Of a DNA stretch of 38,274 nucleotides, positions 26,096-34,200 are shown in pieces. Numbering within the stretch: the first letter of the stretch is position 1; every line of letters begins with the position of its first letter. The stretch is from Novosphingobium sp. Its GTDB lineage: Bacteria; Pseudomonadota; Alphaproteobacteria; Sphingomonadales; Sphingomonadaceae. A program made the position numbers and the translations under genes. The stretch is taken from assembly GCA_013141325.1 (NCBI GenBank), contig JABFRE010000093.1, positions 1-38,274 of the forward strand, read 5' to 3'. Below the pieces are notes generated by a model. That model searched no databases. It was not told the DNA's origin and saw only the letters and a list, made by a program, of their open reading frames with translations.

Positions 26096-27817
26096 GTGGC
26101 GGAGGCCCCGCTCCTCCGGCTGACGGACGTGACCAAGCGCTTCAAGGGCCTGCGCCGCGGAGCGGCACCGGTCCAGGCGCTCCGCGGAATAAGCCTGAGC
26201 CTGTCGCCGGGGCGTTCGTTGGGGCTGGTCGGCCCCGATGCCGGGGGCAAGACTACTTTGATGCGAATCCTGGCCGGGCTGGTCGAGGCCGACAGCGGCG
26301 AGGTCGAAGTTCTGGGCGCGCCAGTGGCGCTGCTCGATCGTTCGCTGATCGGATATATGCCGCAGGGGGGCGCGCTTTATGCGGAGCTGTCAGTCGAGCA
26401 GAATCTGACGCTTTACGCACGGCTCCGCGGACTGGAGCCCAGCGAAAACCCGGAGCGGATGGAGCTCCTGTATCGTGCGACCGGGCTCGCCCCGTTCATG
26501 GACCGGGCGGTCAGCCGACTGTCCGGCGGTATGCGGCAAAAGCTGGCGCTGGCCTGCGCGGTGGTAGCTGCTCCGCCGCTGATGCTGCTTGACGAGCCCT
26601 CAGTCGGGGTCGATCCGGTCTCGCGGCGCGAGATCTGGGATCTGGCGCAGGAACTCGCCGGCACAGGCAGCTCGATCGTCTGGACCACCAGCATCCTCGA
26701 AGATGCCGGCAAGTGCGACGAAGTGCTGCTGCTGCATGAGGGGCGGGTCCTTTACGCCGGCGCGCCTGAAGGTCTGGCCGGGCAAGCGAGCGGCAGAACT
26801 TTTGCGCGTGCGCTGCCGCCATGGCATCGCCGCGCAGCCTTGCAAGAGGTGCTGGAACGGCCCGATGTCATCAGCGCGACGATCGCGGGCAGCAACCTGC
26901 GCGCGGTTTGCCGCGGCGAGGCGGCGCTCCAGGGCGAAGGCTGGGCATCGGCCGAGCCCAGCGCCGAGGATGGCTTCTCGCTGATCCTCGATGATGGCCG
27001 GCCGCTGGAACCCAGCGCGCTGGCGGCAGCCTTTCCTCTGCGCGAAAGCAATCCCGACCTACCAGCAATCGCCGCGATCGGGCTGACCCGCCACTACGGC
27101 GCCTTCACCGCGGCGCAGGACGTATCGTTCACGGTCCACCCGGGCGAGATATTCGGACTGCTCGGTCCCAACGGGGCGGGGAAATCGACCACTTTCCGGA
27201 TGCTCAGCGGCTTGCTGACGCCCAGCAGCGGACGCGGCACCGTGGCCGGGCGCGACCTGACAACCGCCCGCGCCGAAGCGCGCGAGGCCATGGGCTACAT
27301 GCCACAAAAATTTTCTCTGTACGGCGACCTCTCGGTTGAAGCGAACCTGCGCTTCGTGGCCGGCGCCTATGGGCTCAAGGGAGCGGCGGCGCGGGTGGCA
27401 GTCGATCGGGTGGTCGGAGCGTTGGCCTTGCAACCCTTTCTCTCCGCTATGGCCGGGTTGCTGCCGCTGGGGATCAAGCAGCGCCTGGCGCTGGGCGCGG
27501 CGGTGCTCCACACTCCGCCGGTGCTGTTCCTCGACGAGCCCACATCGGGGGTCGATCCGCTGGTTCGGCGCGAGTTCTGGCACCACATCAATGCCATCGC
27601 TGCGCGCGGCACCGCAGTGCTGGTGACTACGCACTTCATGGATGAAGCGGAAAATTGCGACCGGCTGCTGCTGATCAACCGTTCCGAGGCAATTGCCCAA
27701 GGGACCCCGGACGATCTGAAACGCCTGGTCCCCCTCGAACACGGCGAACCGACGCTTGAGCAGGCGTTCATCGCCCTGATCGAGGCACAGCATCTCGCCG
27801 AGAACGAAGCGGCATGA
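26096..27817 (+). CDS. Tandem ABC ATPase subunit of an ABC-2 exporter (YbhF/YhiH-like)
   Basis: This 573-residue protein holds two ABC ATPase domains in one chain. The first has Walker A GPDAGGKTT (about residues 46-54), signature LSGGMRQK (about 142) and Walker B LMLLDEPSVGVD (about 162-173). The second has Walker A GPNGAGKSTT (about 358-367), a degenerate signature LPLGIKQR (about 459) and Walker B VLFLDEPTSGVD. Only one composite site is expected to be fully canonical. The GTG start at 26096 lies 9 bases after the adaptor stop. The stop overlaps the first permease by 4 bases. It powers export of a hydrophobic compound or drug; the substrate is not known. Confidence 0.93.
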   Translation: MAEAPLLRLTDVTKRFKGLRRGAAPVQALRGISLSLSPGRSLGLVGPDAGGKTTLMRILAGLVEADSGEVEVLGAPVALLDRSLIGYMPQGGALYAELSVEQNLTLYARLRGLEPSENPERMELLYRATGLAPFMDRAVSRLSGGMRQKLALACAVVAAPPLMLLDEPSVGVDPVSRREIWDLAQELAGTGSSIVWTTSILEDAGKCDEVLLLHEGRVLYAGAPEGLAGQASGRTFARALPPWHRRAALQEVLERPDVISATIAGSNLRAVCRGEAALQGEGWASAEPSAEDGFSLILDDGRPLEPSALAAAFPLRESNPDLPAIAAIGLTRHYGAFTAAQDVSFTVHPGEIFGLLGPNGAGKSTTFRMLSGLLTPSSGRGTVAGRDLTTARAEAREAMGYMPQKFSLYGDLSVEANLRFVAGAYGLKGAAARVAVDRVVGALALQPFLSAMAGLLPLGIKQRLALGAAVLHTPPVLFLDEPTSGVDPLVRREFWHHINAIAARGTAVLVTTHFMDEAENCDRLLLINRSEAIAQGTPDDLKRLVPLEHGEPTLEQAFIALIEAQHLAENEAA

Positions 27818-28947
27818 GCTGGCGCGACCCCTCGGCCGTTCGCCGTGCAGCCGCGATTCGCACCAAGGAATGGGCCCAGGTCTGGCGCGATCCGTCAACC
27901 TTCGGGCTGGTGGTGCTGATGCCGCTGATCCTGATGGTGCTGTTCGGCAATGCAGTCAGCCTCGACGTTCGGGGAACGCGCCTGGGGATCGTAGATCAGG
28001 ACCACACCGCTGCTTCGCGCGCGTTGGTCGATAGTCTGCGCCACAACCGCTATTTTGCCCTGCGCGAAGGGCCGTCGCTGGCGGGGCTGGAGCCGGGGCT
28101 CACGAATGGCACCTTGCGCGGCATTGCGGTGATTCCCGACGGTTTTGAACAGGGAATGGTTCGCCAGCCGCCGCGCGACGTGCAACTGATCACCGACGGG
28201 TCGCAGGTGAATACCGCAACCTTCCTCACCGGGCATCTGCGTGGGGCATTGCGCGATTGGGTTGAGGCGCGCGCGCGTGAGGCGGGGCAGGGGGGCGGGC
28301 CCGTGCTCTCGATCGTCCCGCGCTACAGTTACAATCCGGGACTCGAAAGCCGGTACATGCTGGTCCCCGGAGCGATCGGGATCGTGATGGCGATGATCGG
28401 CAGCCTGTTGACCGCGCTGATCATGGCGCGCGAGTACGAGCGTGGCACTATGGAAGGTCTGCTCTCGACTCCGGTTTCGATCCCGGCGTTGGTGCTGTCC
28501 AAGCTGGCGCCGTACTACGTGTTGGGCCTTGCTTCGACCGGGATATGCGTGCTGGTCGCTGTTTACGGCTATGGTTTGCCGTTCCGGGGCTCGATCTTCG
28601 CGCTGTTCCTGATCGCGTCGGCGTTCCTTGCGGCGGTACTGGGGCAGGGGCTGCTGATATCGGCTGCGACGAAAAACCAGTTCGTCTCGACCCAGTTCGC
28701 GCTGCTGTCCGGTTTCCTGCCGTCACTGCTGCTTTCGGGCTTCCTGTTCGAAATCGATTCGATGCCGCGCGCGATCCAGTGGCTGACTTACATTGTCCCG
28801 GCGCGCTATCTGATCCCGCCGTTGCAGAGCGTGTTCCTCGTGGGTGATGTCTGGTCGCTGTTCGTGCCCAACATCCTGATCCTTTGCGGGTTCGGTGCCT
28901 TTTTCTTCCTGCGGGTAACGCGGGCAATCAAACGGCGGATTGCATGA
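27814..28947 (+). CDS. ABC-2 type permease, first subunit
   Basis: This 377-residue ABC-2 permease has one N-terminal membrane segment (about residues 28-45), a large extracytoplasmic loop (about 50-180) and five or six membrane segments to the end. The hydrophobic stretches include VPGAIGIVMAMIGSLLTALIM and LLSGFLFEIDSMPRAIQWLTYIVPARY. The last is the typical ABC2_membrane_3 (YhhJ/YbhS-like) C-terminal signature. It forms the transport channel together with the second permease. Both its start and its stop overlap neighbouring genes by 4 bases. Confidence 0.92.
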   Translation: MSWRDPSAVRRAAAIRTKEWAQVWRDPSTFGLVVLMPLILMVLFGNAVSLDVRGTRLGIVDQDHTAASRALVDSLRHNRYFALREGPSLAGLEPGLTNGTLRGIAVIPDGFEQGMVRQPPRDVQLITDGSQVNTATFLTGHLRGALRDWVEARAREAGQGGGPVLSIVPRYSYNPGLESRYMLVPGAIGIVMAMIGSLLTALIMAREYERGTMEGLLSTPVSIPALVLSKLAPYYVLGLASTGICVLVAVYGYGLPFRGSIFALFLIASAFLAAVLGQGLLISAATKNQFVSTQFALLSGFLPSLLLSGFLFEIDSMPRAIQWLTYIVPARYLIPPLQSVFLVGDVWSLFVPNILILCGFGAFFFLRVTRAIKRRIA

Positions 28948-30056
28948 GCGGCGCGCTGATCCGGATCGCCGCAATGGCGTTGAAGGAGCTGCGGGTGGTC
29001 CTGCTTGATCGCCGGGTTCTGACCACACTGGTGATCTCTCCGGTGATCCAGCTTATCCTCTTCGGATTTGCAACGACGCTGGAAGTGCGCAACATCGATC
29101 TTGGGATGGTCAACCGCGATACCGGGGTCGCATCCGAGCGCTTCGTCGCCGCAGTTGCCGCGGTTGCCAATGTGCGCTCGATACACCCTTATCCGAACGA
29201 GGCTGCGCTGGTCGAGGCTATTGAACAACGCAAAGTGCTGGGGGGGCTATTGATCCCACCCGATCTGTCGGCCCGTGTCGAGCGGCAGGATCCGGCGGAG
29301 ATAGGACTGCTGCTCGACGGACGTCGGATCAACGCGGCGCAGATCGTATCGGGGTACGTCGGCGAGATCGCCGCGCAGACCGGAGCGACGCTACGTTCCG
29401 ACGGGGCGCCAGCCGCACCGCAGATAGCGGTGCGGCACTGGTACAACGCGAATCTCGAATTCCGCTGGTTCACCCTGCCGGGGATGATCACGCTGATCAC
29501 AACCGTGCTGGTGCTCTCGGTATCGGTCCAGGCGATCGCGCGCGAGCGCGAATCCGGTACCTGGGATGAATTGATGGCCCTGCCGATGCGGCATTGGGAA
29601 ATCCTGGCCGGCAAATGCGTTCCGGCATTCTGTGTCGGGCTGTTCAATGGCGGGCTCTACGTTGCGATCATCCCACTAGTATCGGACGTACCGTTCAATG
29701 GCTCACTGGGGCTGATGTTGCTGGCGATTGCCAGTTTCAGCCTCGCGGTGACGGCGATCGGGCTGTCAATCTCGACACTTGCACAAAACCAGCAGCAAGC
29801 GTTTCTGGGCGGCTTTCTGGTGATCGTGCCGATGATGCTGCTGTCGGGATATGCCAGTCCGGTTGATTCAATGCCCGCGTGGCTGCAACCGGCGGCGCGT
29901 ATTGATCCGCTCAGCCACATGCTGGTTGTCTGCCATGGGCTCTTCCTCAAGGCGATGCCCGCCACGATGGTGTTCGAACAGATTTGGCCGATGCTGGCCG
30001 TAGCCGGCGTAGCGCTAATACTTGCTGTCGGTCTCCTCAAATGGCGAAGCGAATGA
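28944..30056 (+). CDS. ABC-2 type permease, second subunit
   Basis: This 370-residue protein is a paralogue of the preceding permease (YbhR-like) with the same layout: one N-terminal membrane helix (about residues 25-43), a periplasmic loop, then RWFTLPGMITLITTVLVLSV, ARERESGTWDELMALPM and a run of hydrophobic segments. It includes LLSGYASPVDSMPAWLQPAARIDPLSH, the counterpart of the first permease's SGFLFEIDSMPRAIQWLTY. The start at 28944 overlaps the previous stop by 4 bases. The cassette ends here; an RpfF-like gene begins 96 bases later. Confidence 0.92.
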   Translation: MSGALIRIAAMALKELRVVLLDRRVLTTLVISPVIQLILFGFATTLEVRNIDLGMVNRDTGVASERFVAAVAAVANVRSIHPYPNEAALVEAIEQRKVLGGLLIPPDLSARVERQDPAEIGLLLDGRRINAAQIVSGYVGEIAAQTGATLRSDGAPAAPQIAVRHWYNANLEFRWFTLPGMITLITTVLVLSVSVQAIARERESGTWDELMALPMRHWEILAGKCVPAFCVGLFNGGLYVAIIPLVSDVPFNGSLGLMLLAIASFSLAVTAIGLSISTLAQNQQQAFLGGFLVIVPMMLLSGYASPVDSMPAWLQPAARIDPLSHMLVVCHGLFLKAMPATMVFEQIWPMLAVAGVALILAVGLLKWRSE

Positions 30057-30099
30057 CCGGATTTGGGACTCGGTTCGGCGCAGCGGTGCAAAATTTCCT

Positions 30100-30129
30100 T
30101 TGCCAAGTGACTCGCGCCGCGCTTAGACT
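30100..30129 (+). promoter_or_regulatory. Candidate promoter of the RpfF-like gene
   Basis: TTGCCA (30100-30105) is followed at 17-18 bases by TTAGAC/TAGACT (30123-30129) in the 96-base gap between the last permease and the RpfF-like gene. This would let the gene be expressed on its own. No terminator was found after the permease, so read-through is also possible. Confidence 0.35.
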
Positions 30130-30152
30130 TCTCGAAAGCAGCCAGTGCAGCA

Positions 30153-31157
30153 ATGTATCGGCACAATAATTGGGTCAAGCTTGAGGGGTTTATGGATCGA
30201 CTTTCTGGCGATCTCGCAGGGCATGACGGATCCCGGGAAGCCGAGGGCGCCATTGCAATCCCCTTTGCGCAAAGCAGCGACGAGCTGTTTGTTCAAGCGC
30301 AGCGGCGTTTGTCTGTACCGGACGAGTTGTTCGCGCTCAGCGAACTCGACGTCTTCTATGACGAGCGCGCCGAGGCATTGTGGACTTATATGCGGCCGAC
30401 CGGAAGGCCCAGTTTTACGCCGCCAATGCTCGGTGATTTCGTCAATTGGCAGCGCCTGATCGGCGCCCACTTTGGTCCGGACCATGTCCCGCTCAAATAC
30501 CTGATCCTCGGCAGCCGGTCGCCTGGCGTGTTCTGCTTCGGCGGCGACCTTGAATTGTTCGCCAGCCTGATTCGCGACGGAAACCGCGATGGGCTGGCGG
30601 CCTACGGTTATCGCTGCGTCGAAATTCTCCACCGCAACATGCATGCGCTTGATTTGCCGATGCTGACGATCGGGCTCGTGCAGGGCCAGGCCTTGGGCGG
30701 CGGTTTCGAGGCGCTGCTGTCGTTTGACTATATCATCGCTGAACGCGGTTCGGTGTTCGGGCTGCCCGAGGTCAAGTTCGGGCTGTTTCCGGGCATGGGC
30801 GCCCACGCCATCCTGTCGCGCAAGCTGGGATCGGCATTGGCTGACCGCGTGATCATGGGCGACATCACCTACACTGCCGAACAACTGAACGAAATGGGCC
30901 TGGTTGATCGGGTGGTTGACGCCGGCCAGGGCGAAAGGGCGGTGCGCGATTTCATTGCCAGGGCCGGGCGCCGGCATGCGGGGCTTGTCGGCGCGCGCCG
31001 CGCTGCGCGGCGGTCTGAAAATATCTCGTTGGCAGAACTGCGCGACATCGTGGACCACTGGGCCGATGCCGCGCTGATGCTGCGCGAACAGGATCTCAAG
31101 CTGATGCAGCGGCTGGCCGGTGCTCAGGAAAAGCTTCCCAAGGTCTCCGCCGCCTGA
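30153..31157 (+). CDS. rpfF: RpfF-like enoyl-CoA hydratase/thioesterase (putative DSF-family signal synthase)
   Basis: This 334-residue crotonase-fold protein resembles RpfF, which makes cis-2-unsaturated fatty-acid signals (DSF) from acyl-ACP by dehydration and thioester cleavage. Hallmarks are VFCFGGDLELFASLIRDG, VQGQALGGGFEALLS with Glu186, and GLPEVKFGLFPGMGAH with Glu206. They also include the tail WADAALMLREQDLKLMQRL. The two glutamates are 20 residues apart, as are catalytic Glu141 and Glu161 of Xanthomonas RpfF. Relative to that 289-residue enzyme there is an N-terminal extension of about 45 residues. An ATG at 30192, with GAGGGG just before it, would shorten this. No RpfC, RpfG or RpfR receptor lies in the window. 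An ordinary enoyl-CoA hydratase is less likely given the RpfF-type motifs. Confidence 0.85.
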   Translation: MYRHNNWVKLEGFMDRLSGDLAGHDGSREAEGAIAIPFAQSSDELFVQAQRRLSVPDELFALSELDVFYDERAEALWTYMRPTGRPSFTPPMLGDFVNWQRLIGAHFGPDHVPLKYLILGSRSPGVFCFGGDLELFASLIRDGNRDGLAAYGYRCVEILHRNMHALDLPMLTIGLVQGQALGGGFEALLSFDYIIAERGSVFGLPEVKFGLFPGMGAHAILSRKLGSALADRVIMGDITYTAEQLNEMGLVDRVVDAGQGERAVRDFIARAGRRHAGLVGARRAARRSENISLAELRDIVDHWADAALMLREQDLKLMQRLAGAQEKLPKVSAA

Positions 31158-31165
31158 AATCAGGC
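31152..31165. repeat. Palindromic stop-codon junction between convergent genes
   Basis: GCCTGA and TCAGGC are perfect inverted repeats separated by AA. The TGA stop of the RpfF-like gene and the TGA stop of the pirin gene lie in the two arms, and both proteins end in Ala-Ala. The 6-bp stem without a T-run is a poor terminator on its own. Confidence 0.6.
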
Positions 31166-31858
31166 CGCGTCGACCATCACGATTTCCGCGTCGTCGAGCG
31201 CTTCGACCGAGAAACCCGACTCACCCGAAATTGCCACGCCGTCGCGCGAAGCCACTTCGTGGCCGTTGATCCGCAACCGCCCGATTGGTGCAACCAGATA
31301 GATATGCCGGGCGGGATCGGCCGCATAGTCCAGCACCGCTCCCGCGCCGAGTGTCGCGGCCAGCACTTTGGCATTGGCCCGGATCGGCAGCGCGGAATCG
31401 CGCTCCCGGTCGCCGCTTGCCACAACTTCCCAGCGACCGGCTCGGTCTCCGCGAGGGAATGCGCGTTGGCCCCACGACGGTTCACCGCCGGTCCGATCCG
31501 GTTGAATCCAGATCTGGAACAGGGTGGTGGTTTCGTCTTCAAGGTTGAACTCGGAATGCTGGATGCCGGTGCCTGCACTCATCACCTGGACGTCGCCCGC
31601 GGCTGTGCGGCCGGCGTTGCCCAGACTGTCGCGATGGCTGATCGCGCCAGTGCGGATGAAAGTGATGATTTCCATGTTGCTGTGTGGGTGGGGAGGGAAT
31701 CCGCTGCGCGGAGCGATTGTGTCATCGTTCCATACCCGGATTGCGCCCCAGCCCATGCGGGCGGGGTCATGATAGCCGGAAAAGCTGAAATGGTGGCGTG
31801 CATCAAGCCAGCCGTGATCGGCGTGCCCAAGGCTGGCGAAGGGCCGAATTTCTATCAT
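31160..31858 (-). CDS. Pirin family protein
   Basis: This 232-residue bicupin is of the pirin/YhhW type. The N-terminal cupin contains the metal ligands FPPHPHSNMEIITFI (two His and a Glu pattern H-x-H...E) and GTGIQHSEFN with a further His. The C-terminal cupin (about residues 145-232) is less conserved and has no obvious metal site. Some family members (YhhW, human pirin) act as quercetinases; others are redox-dependent regulators. The length is usual. It is transcribed alone, divergent from the TonB receptor gene, and ends 2 bases from the RpfF-like stop. Confidence 0.92.
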   Translation of the reverse strand: MIEIRPFASLGHADHGWLDARHHFSFSGYHDPARMGWGAIRVWNDDTIAPRSGFPPHPHSNMEIITFIRTGAISHRDSLGNAGRTAAGDVQVMSAGTGIQHSEFNLEDETTTLFQIWIQPDRTGGEPSWGQRAFPRGDRAGRWEVVASGDRERDSALPIRANAKVLAATLGAGAVLDYAADPARHIYLVAPIGRLRINGHEVASRDGVAISGESGFSVEALDDAEIVMVDAA

Positions 31859-31966
31859 CGGGATATTCCACCTCGGCGGGGTGTTGCCGCCGGAACGATC
31901 CCAACATCGGAATGCGAGACGAATTGTTCAAGGGATGGGACAGGGTTTGGCCACTCCGCAAGTGTA

Positions 31967-31978
31967 ATGTTGTAACAT
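31967..31978. promoter_or_regulatory. Zur-box-like palindrome upstream of the TonB receptor
   Basis: ATGTT-GT-AACAT is a 5+5 inverted repeat about 74 bases before the receptor ATG, in the 194-base divergent gap with the pirin gene. It resembles the A/T-rich Zur boxes of proteobacteria, whose core contains TGTTATAACA-like half-sites. In this GC-rich setting it stands out. The link to Zur is inferred from the resemblance and from the ZnuD-like receptor next to it. Confidence 0.45.
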
Positions 31979-32052
31979 GTCGGAGAACGCGTTATGGAGT
32001 CGGGAACAGCAGGCCCACCGCCTGGTCCGACTATGGAGTTCCGGTGTTACCC

Positions 32053-34200
32053 ATGAAACGTATTCCGATTGTTTCCGCCGTCGGCCTTTCTCTTGCCGTC
32101 GCATTGCTTTCCCAGCCGGCCCGCGCCGAAGCTCAACCTGCCCAGACCGACGCCGCAGAGGCGGATGCTCAGGATTCGTTCCACGATCACCGCGATGCCG
32201 ATATCGTCGTAACCGCGCCGATGCGCACCTCGCGGCTGGATACCCTATCGGGCGTGGCGGTGCTCAAGGCGGAAGAGCTGACGGCGGCGTTGCGCTCGTC
32301 GATCGGCGATACCTTGCAGCACACTCCGGGCGTAACCTCGACCTCGTTCGGGCCGACTGCATCGCGACCGGTTTTGCGCGGGCTGCAGGGCGAGCGGGTG
32401 CGGCTGCTGACCAACGGGATCGGGTCGATCGACGTTTCAAACACCTCTGCCGATCACGCAGCGGTGGTCAATCCGCTGCTTGCCGAACGGATCGAAGTGC
32501 TGCGCGGGCCGCAGTCGCTGCTCTATGGCTCGTCGGCGATCGGCGGGGTGGTCAATGTGATCGACGGGCGTATCCCCAATCGGATTCCCGACGAGGCTGT
32601 CCACCTTTCGGCCTTGGCCAGCTATGCGAGCGCGGCGCAGGAGCGCAGCCTTTCGGCGGCCGGCGACGTGCCGCTGGGCGGCGGCTGGGTCGTCCACGGT
32701 GATGCCAGCTATTTCAAGAGCGACGACATGCGGATCGGTGGCTATGCCCTGACCCCGGACTTGCGCGCCGAGGCTTTGGCGACCAGTCTGCTGCCGGTCG
32801 ATCCGCTCGATCCGGTTTCAGACGTGGATTTTGCGGCCAATGCGGCGCTGCGCGGGACGCTGCCCAACACCGCCAGCCGCACCTGGAGCGCTGCGGGCGG
32901 GCTGGCCTATATCAACGACAACGGGTCGATCGGGGTCGCCTACAGCCATTTCGACAGCCTCTACGGTGTACCGCTGCGCTTCGCGACCCAGCTTGACCAG
33001 GTGCAGGAAGCGCCGCGGCTGCTGCAGAAGCAGGACCGGATCGACGCGCGGGCCGAGGTGCGGCCCCAGGGATCGCTGATCGACGCGGTGACCTTCCGCT
33101 TCGGCTTTGCCGACTACAGTCACGCCGAGATTGATCCCGAAGGGATCGTGGGAACAACGTTCCTGAACAAGGGCATGGAAGCCCGGTTGGAGCTCAAGCA
33201 GGCCAAACACGGCGGCTGGAGCGGTGTGACCGGGGCGCAGTTTGTTCGCCGCGATTTTGACGTGATCGGCGATGAAGCTTTTCTGCCGCGCAATTCGACC
33301 GGACAGTTCGGACTGTTCACCATGCAGCAGCTCGATACCGGTTCGCTGCGGTTTGAGGCCGGGGCGCGCTGGGAACATGCGCAGCTCGATTCGAAGCCGC
33401 TTCCGGCCCAGCCGCAGTTCATCACCGGATCGCGGCGCTATGACGCGTGGTCTGGTGCGCTGGGTGCCTCGCTGGAACTGGCACCCGAATGGCGGCTGGG
33501 GATCAACCTCTCGCGGACCGAGCGCGCGCCTGCGGGCGAAGAGCTGTTCGCCAACGGCCCGCATGCGGGGACGTCGGCGTTCGAGATCGGCGACCCCGAT
33601 CTGGCCAAGGAGAACGCCTGGAGCGTTGAAGCGATCCTGCGCGGCAAGGGTCCCGGCTATAGCTTTGAGCTGAGCGCCTATCACACCTGGTTCGGCAATT
33701 TCATCTTCGAGCGGCGCACGGGCGCAACCACCGACGGATTGCCGGTGTTCCAGATCAGCCAGTCCGACGCACGGCTCTATGGCTTCGAAGCGGAGGCCAA
33801 GGTCACGCTAGCCCGGTTTGGTGGTTGGACGCTGGAAGCGGACGGCCTCGCCGATTATGTCCACGCCACGATCGCGGGCCATGGTCCGGCGCCCCGCATT
33901 CCCCCGCTGCGGATGCTGGGCGGTCTGGCGCTCGAATCGACGCATTTCGACCTGCGCGGCGAAGTGGAGCATGTGACCGCACAAAACCGGGTCGCTCCGC
34001 TTGAAACGGTCACCCCGGCATACACCATGGTCAACGCCGAACTCGCCTGGCGACCGTGGGGCAACGCCCGTCCGCTCAGCCTGGTGCTGTCAGCCAACAA
34101 CCTTTTCGACGTCAATGCGCGCCGCCATGCCTCGTTCCTGAAGGATTACGCCCCGCTGTCGGGGCGCGATATCCGGATATCGGCGCGTCTGGATATCTAA
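32053..34200 (+). CDS. TonB-dependent outer-membrane receptor, ZnuD-like
   Basis: This is a 715-residue receptor with a signal peptide (MKRIPIVSAVGLSLAVALLS...ARA, cleavage near residue 25), a His/Asp-containing segment DSFHDHRDADIVVTA and a plug domain (about residues 60-165). The plug carries TSFGPTASRPVLRGLQGERV, DHAAVVNPLLAERIEVLRGP and VVNVIDGRIP. A 22-strand-type barrel follows, ending with ISARLDI. The RPVLRG and SADHA...EVLRGP...DGRIP series resembles zinc receptors of the ZnuD group more than siderophore receptors. ATG 32053 gives a clean signal peptide. An in-frame GTG at 32044, three codons upstream, has GGAG 5 bases before it and may be the actual start. The stop interlocks by 4 bases with that of zapE. 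Confidence 0.9.
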   Translation: MKRIPIVSAVGLSLAVALLSQPARAEAQPAQTDAAEADAQDSFHDHRDADIVVTAPMRTSRLDTLSGVAVLKAEELTAALRSSIGDTLQHTPGVTSTSFGPTASRPVLRGLQGERVRLLTNGIGSIDVSNTSADHAAVVNPLLAERIEVLRGPQSLLYGSSAIGGVVNVIDGRIPNRIPDEAVHLSALASYASAAQERSLSAAGDVPLGGGWVVHGDASYFKSDDMRIGGYALTPDLRAEALATSLLPVDPLDPVSDVDFAANAALRGTLPNTASRTWSAAGGLAYINDNGSIGVAYSHFDSLYGVPLRFATQLDQVQEAPRLLQKQDRIDARAEVRPQGSLIDAVTFRFGFADYSHAEIDPEGIVGTTFLNKGMEARLELKQAKHGGWSGVTGAQFVRRDFDVIGDEAFLPRNSTGQFGLFTMQQLDTGSLRFEAGARWEHAQLDSKPLPAQPQFITGSRRYDAWSGALGASLELAPEWRLGINLSRTERAPAGEELFANGPHAGTSAFEIGDPDLAKENAWSVEAILRGKGPGYSFELSAYHTWFGNFIFERRTGATTDGLPVFQISQSDARLYGFEAEAKVTLARFGGWTLEADGLADYVHATIAGHGPAPRIPPLRMLGGLALESTHFDLRGEVEHVTAQNRVAPLETVTPAYTMVNAELAWRPWGNARPLSLVLSANNLFDVNARRHASFLKDYAPLSGRDIRISARLDI

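Noticed and set aside
25058-30056. The efflux cassette as the polysaccharide exporter of the XrtA locus
   Set aside because: A tandem-ATPase, two-permease, HlyD-adaptor set is typical of YbhFSR/YhiH-type efflux of small hydrophobic compounds, and a promoter-like sequence separates it from the locus. A Wza/Wzz-type export path is already present.
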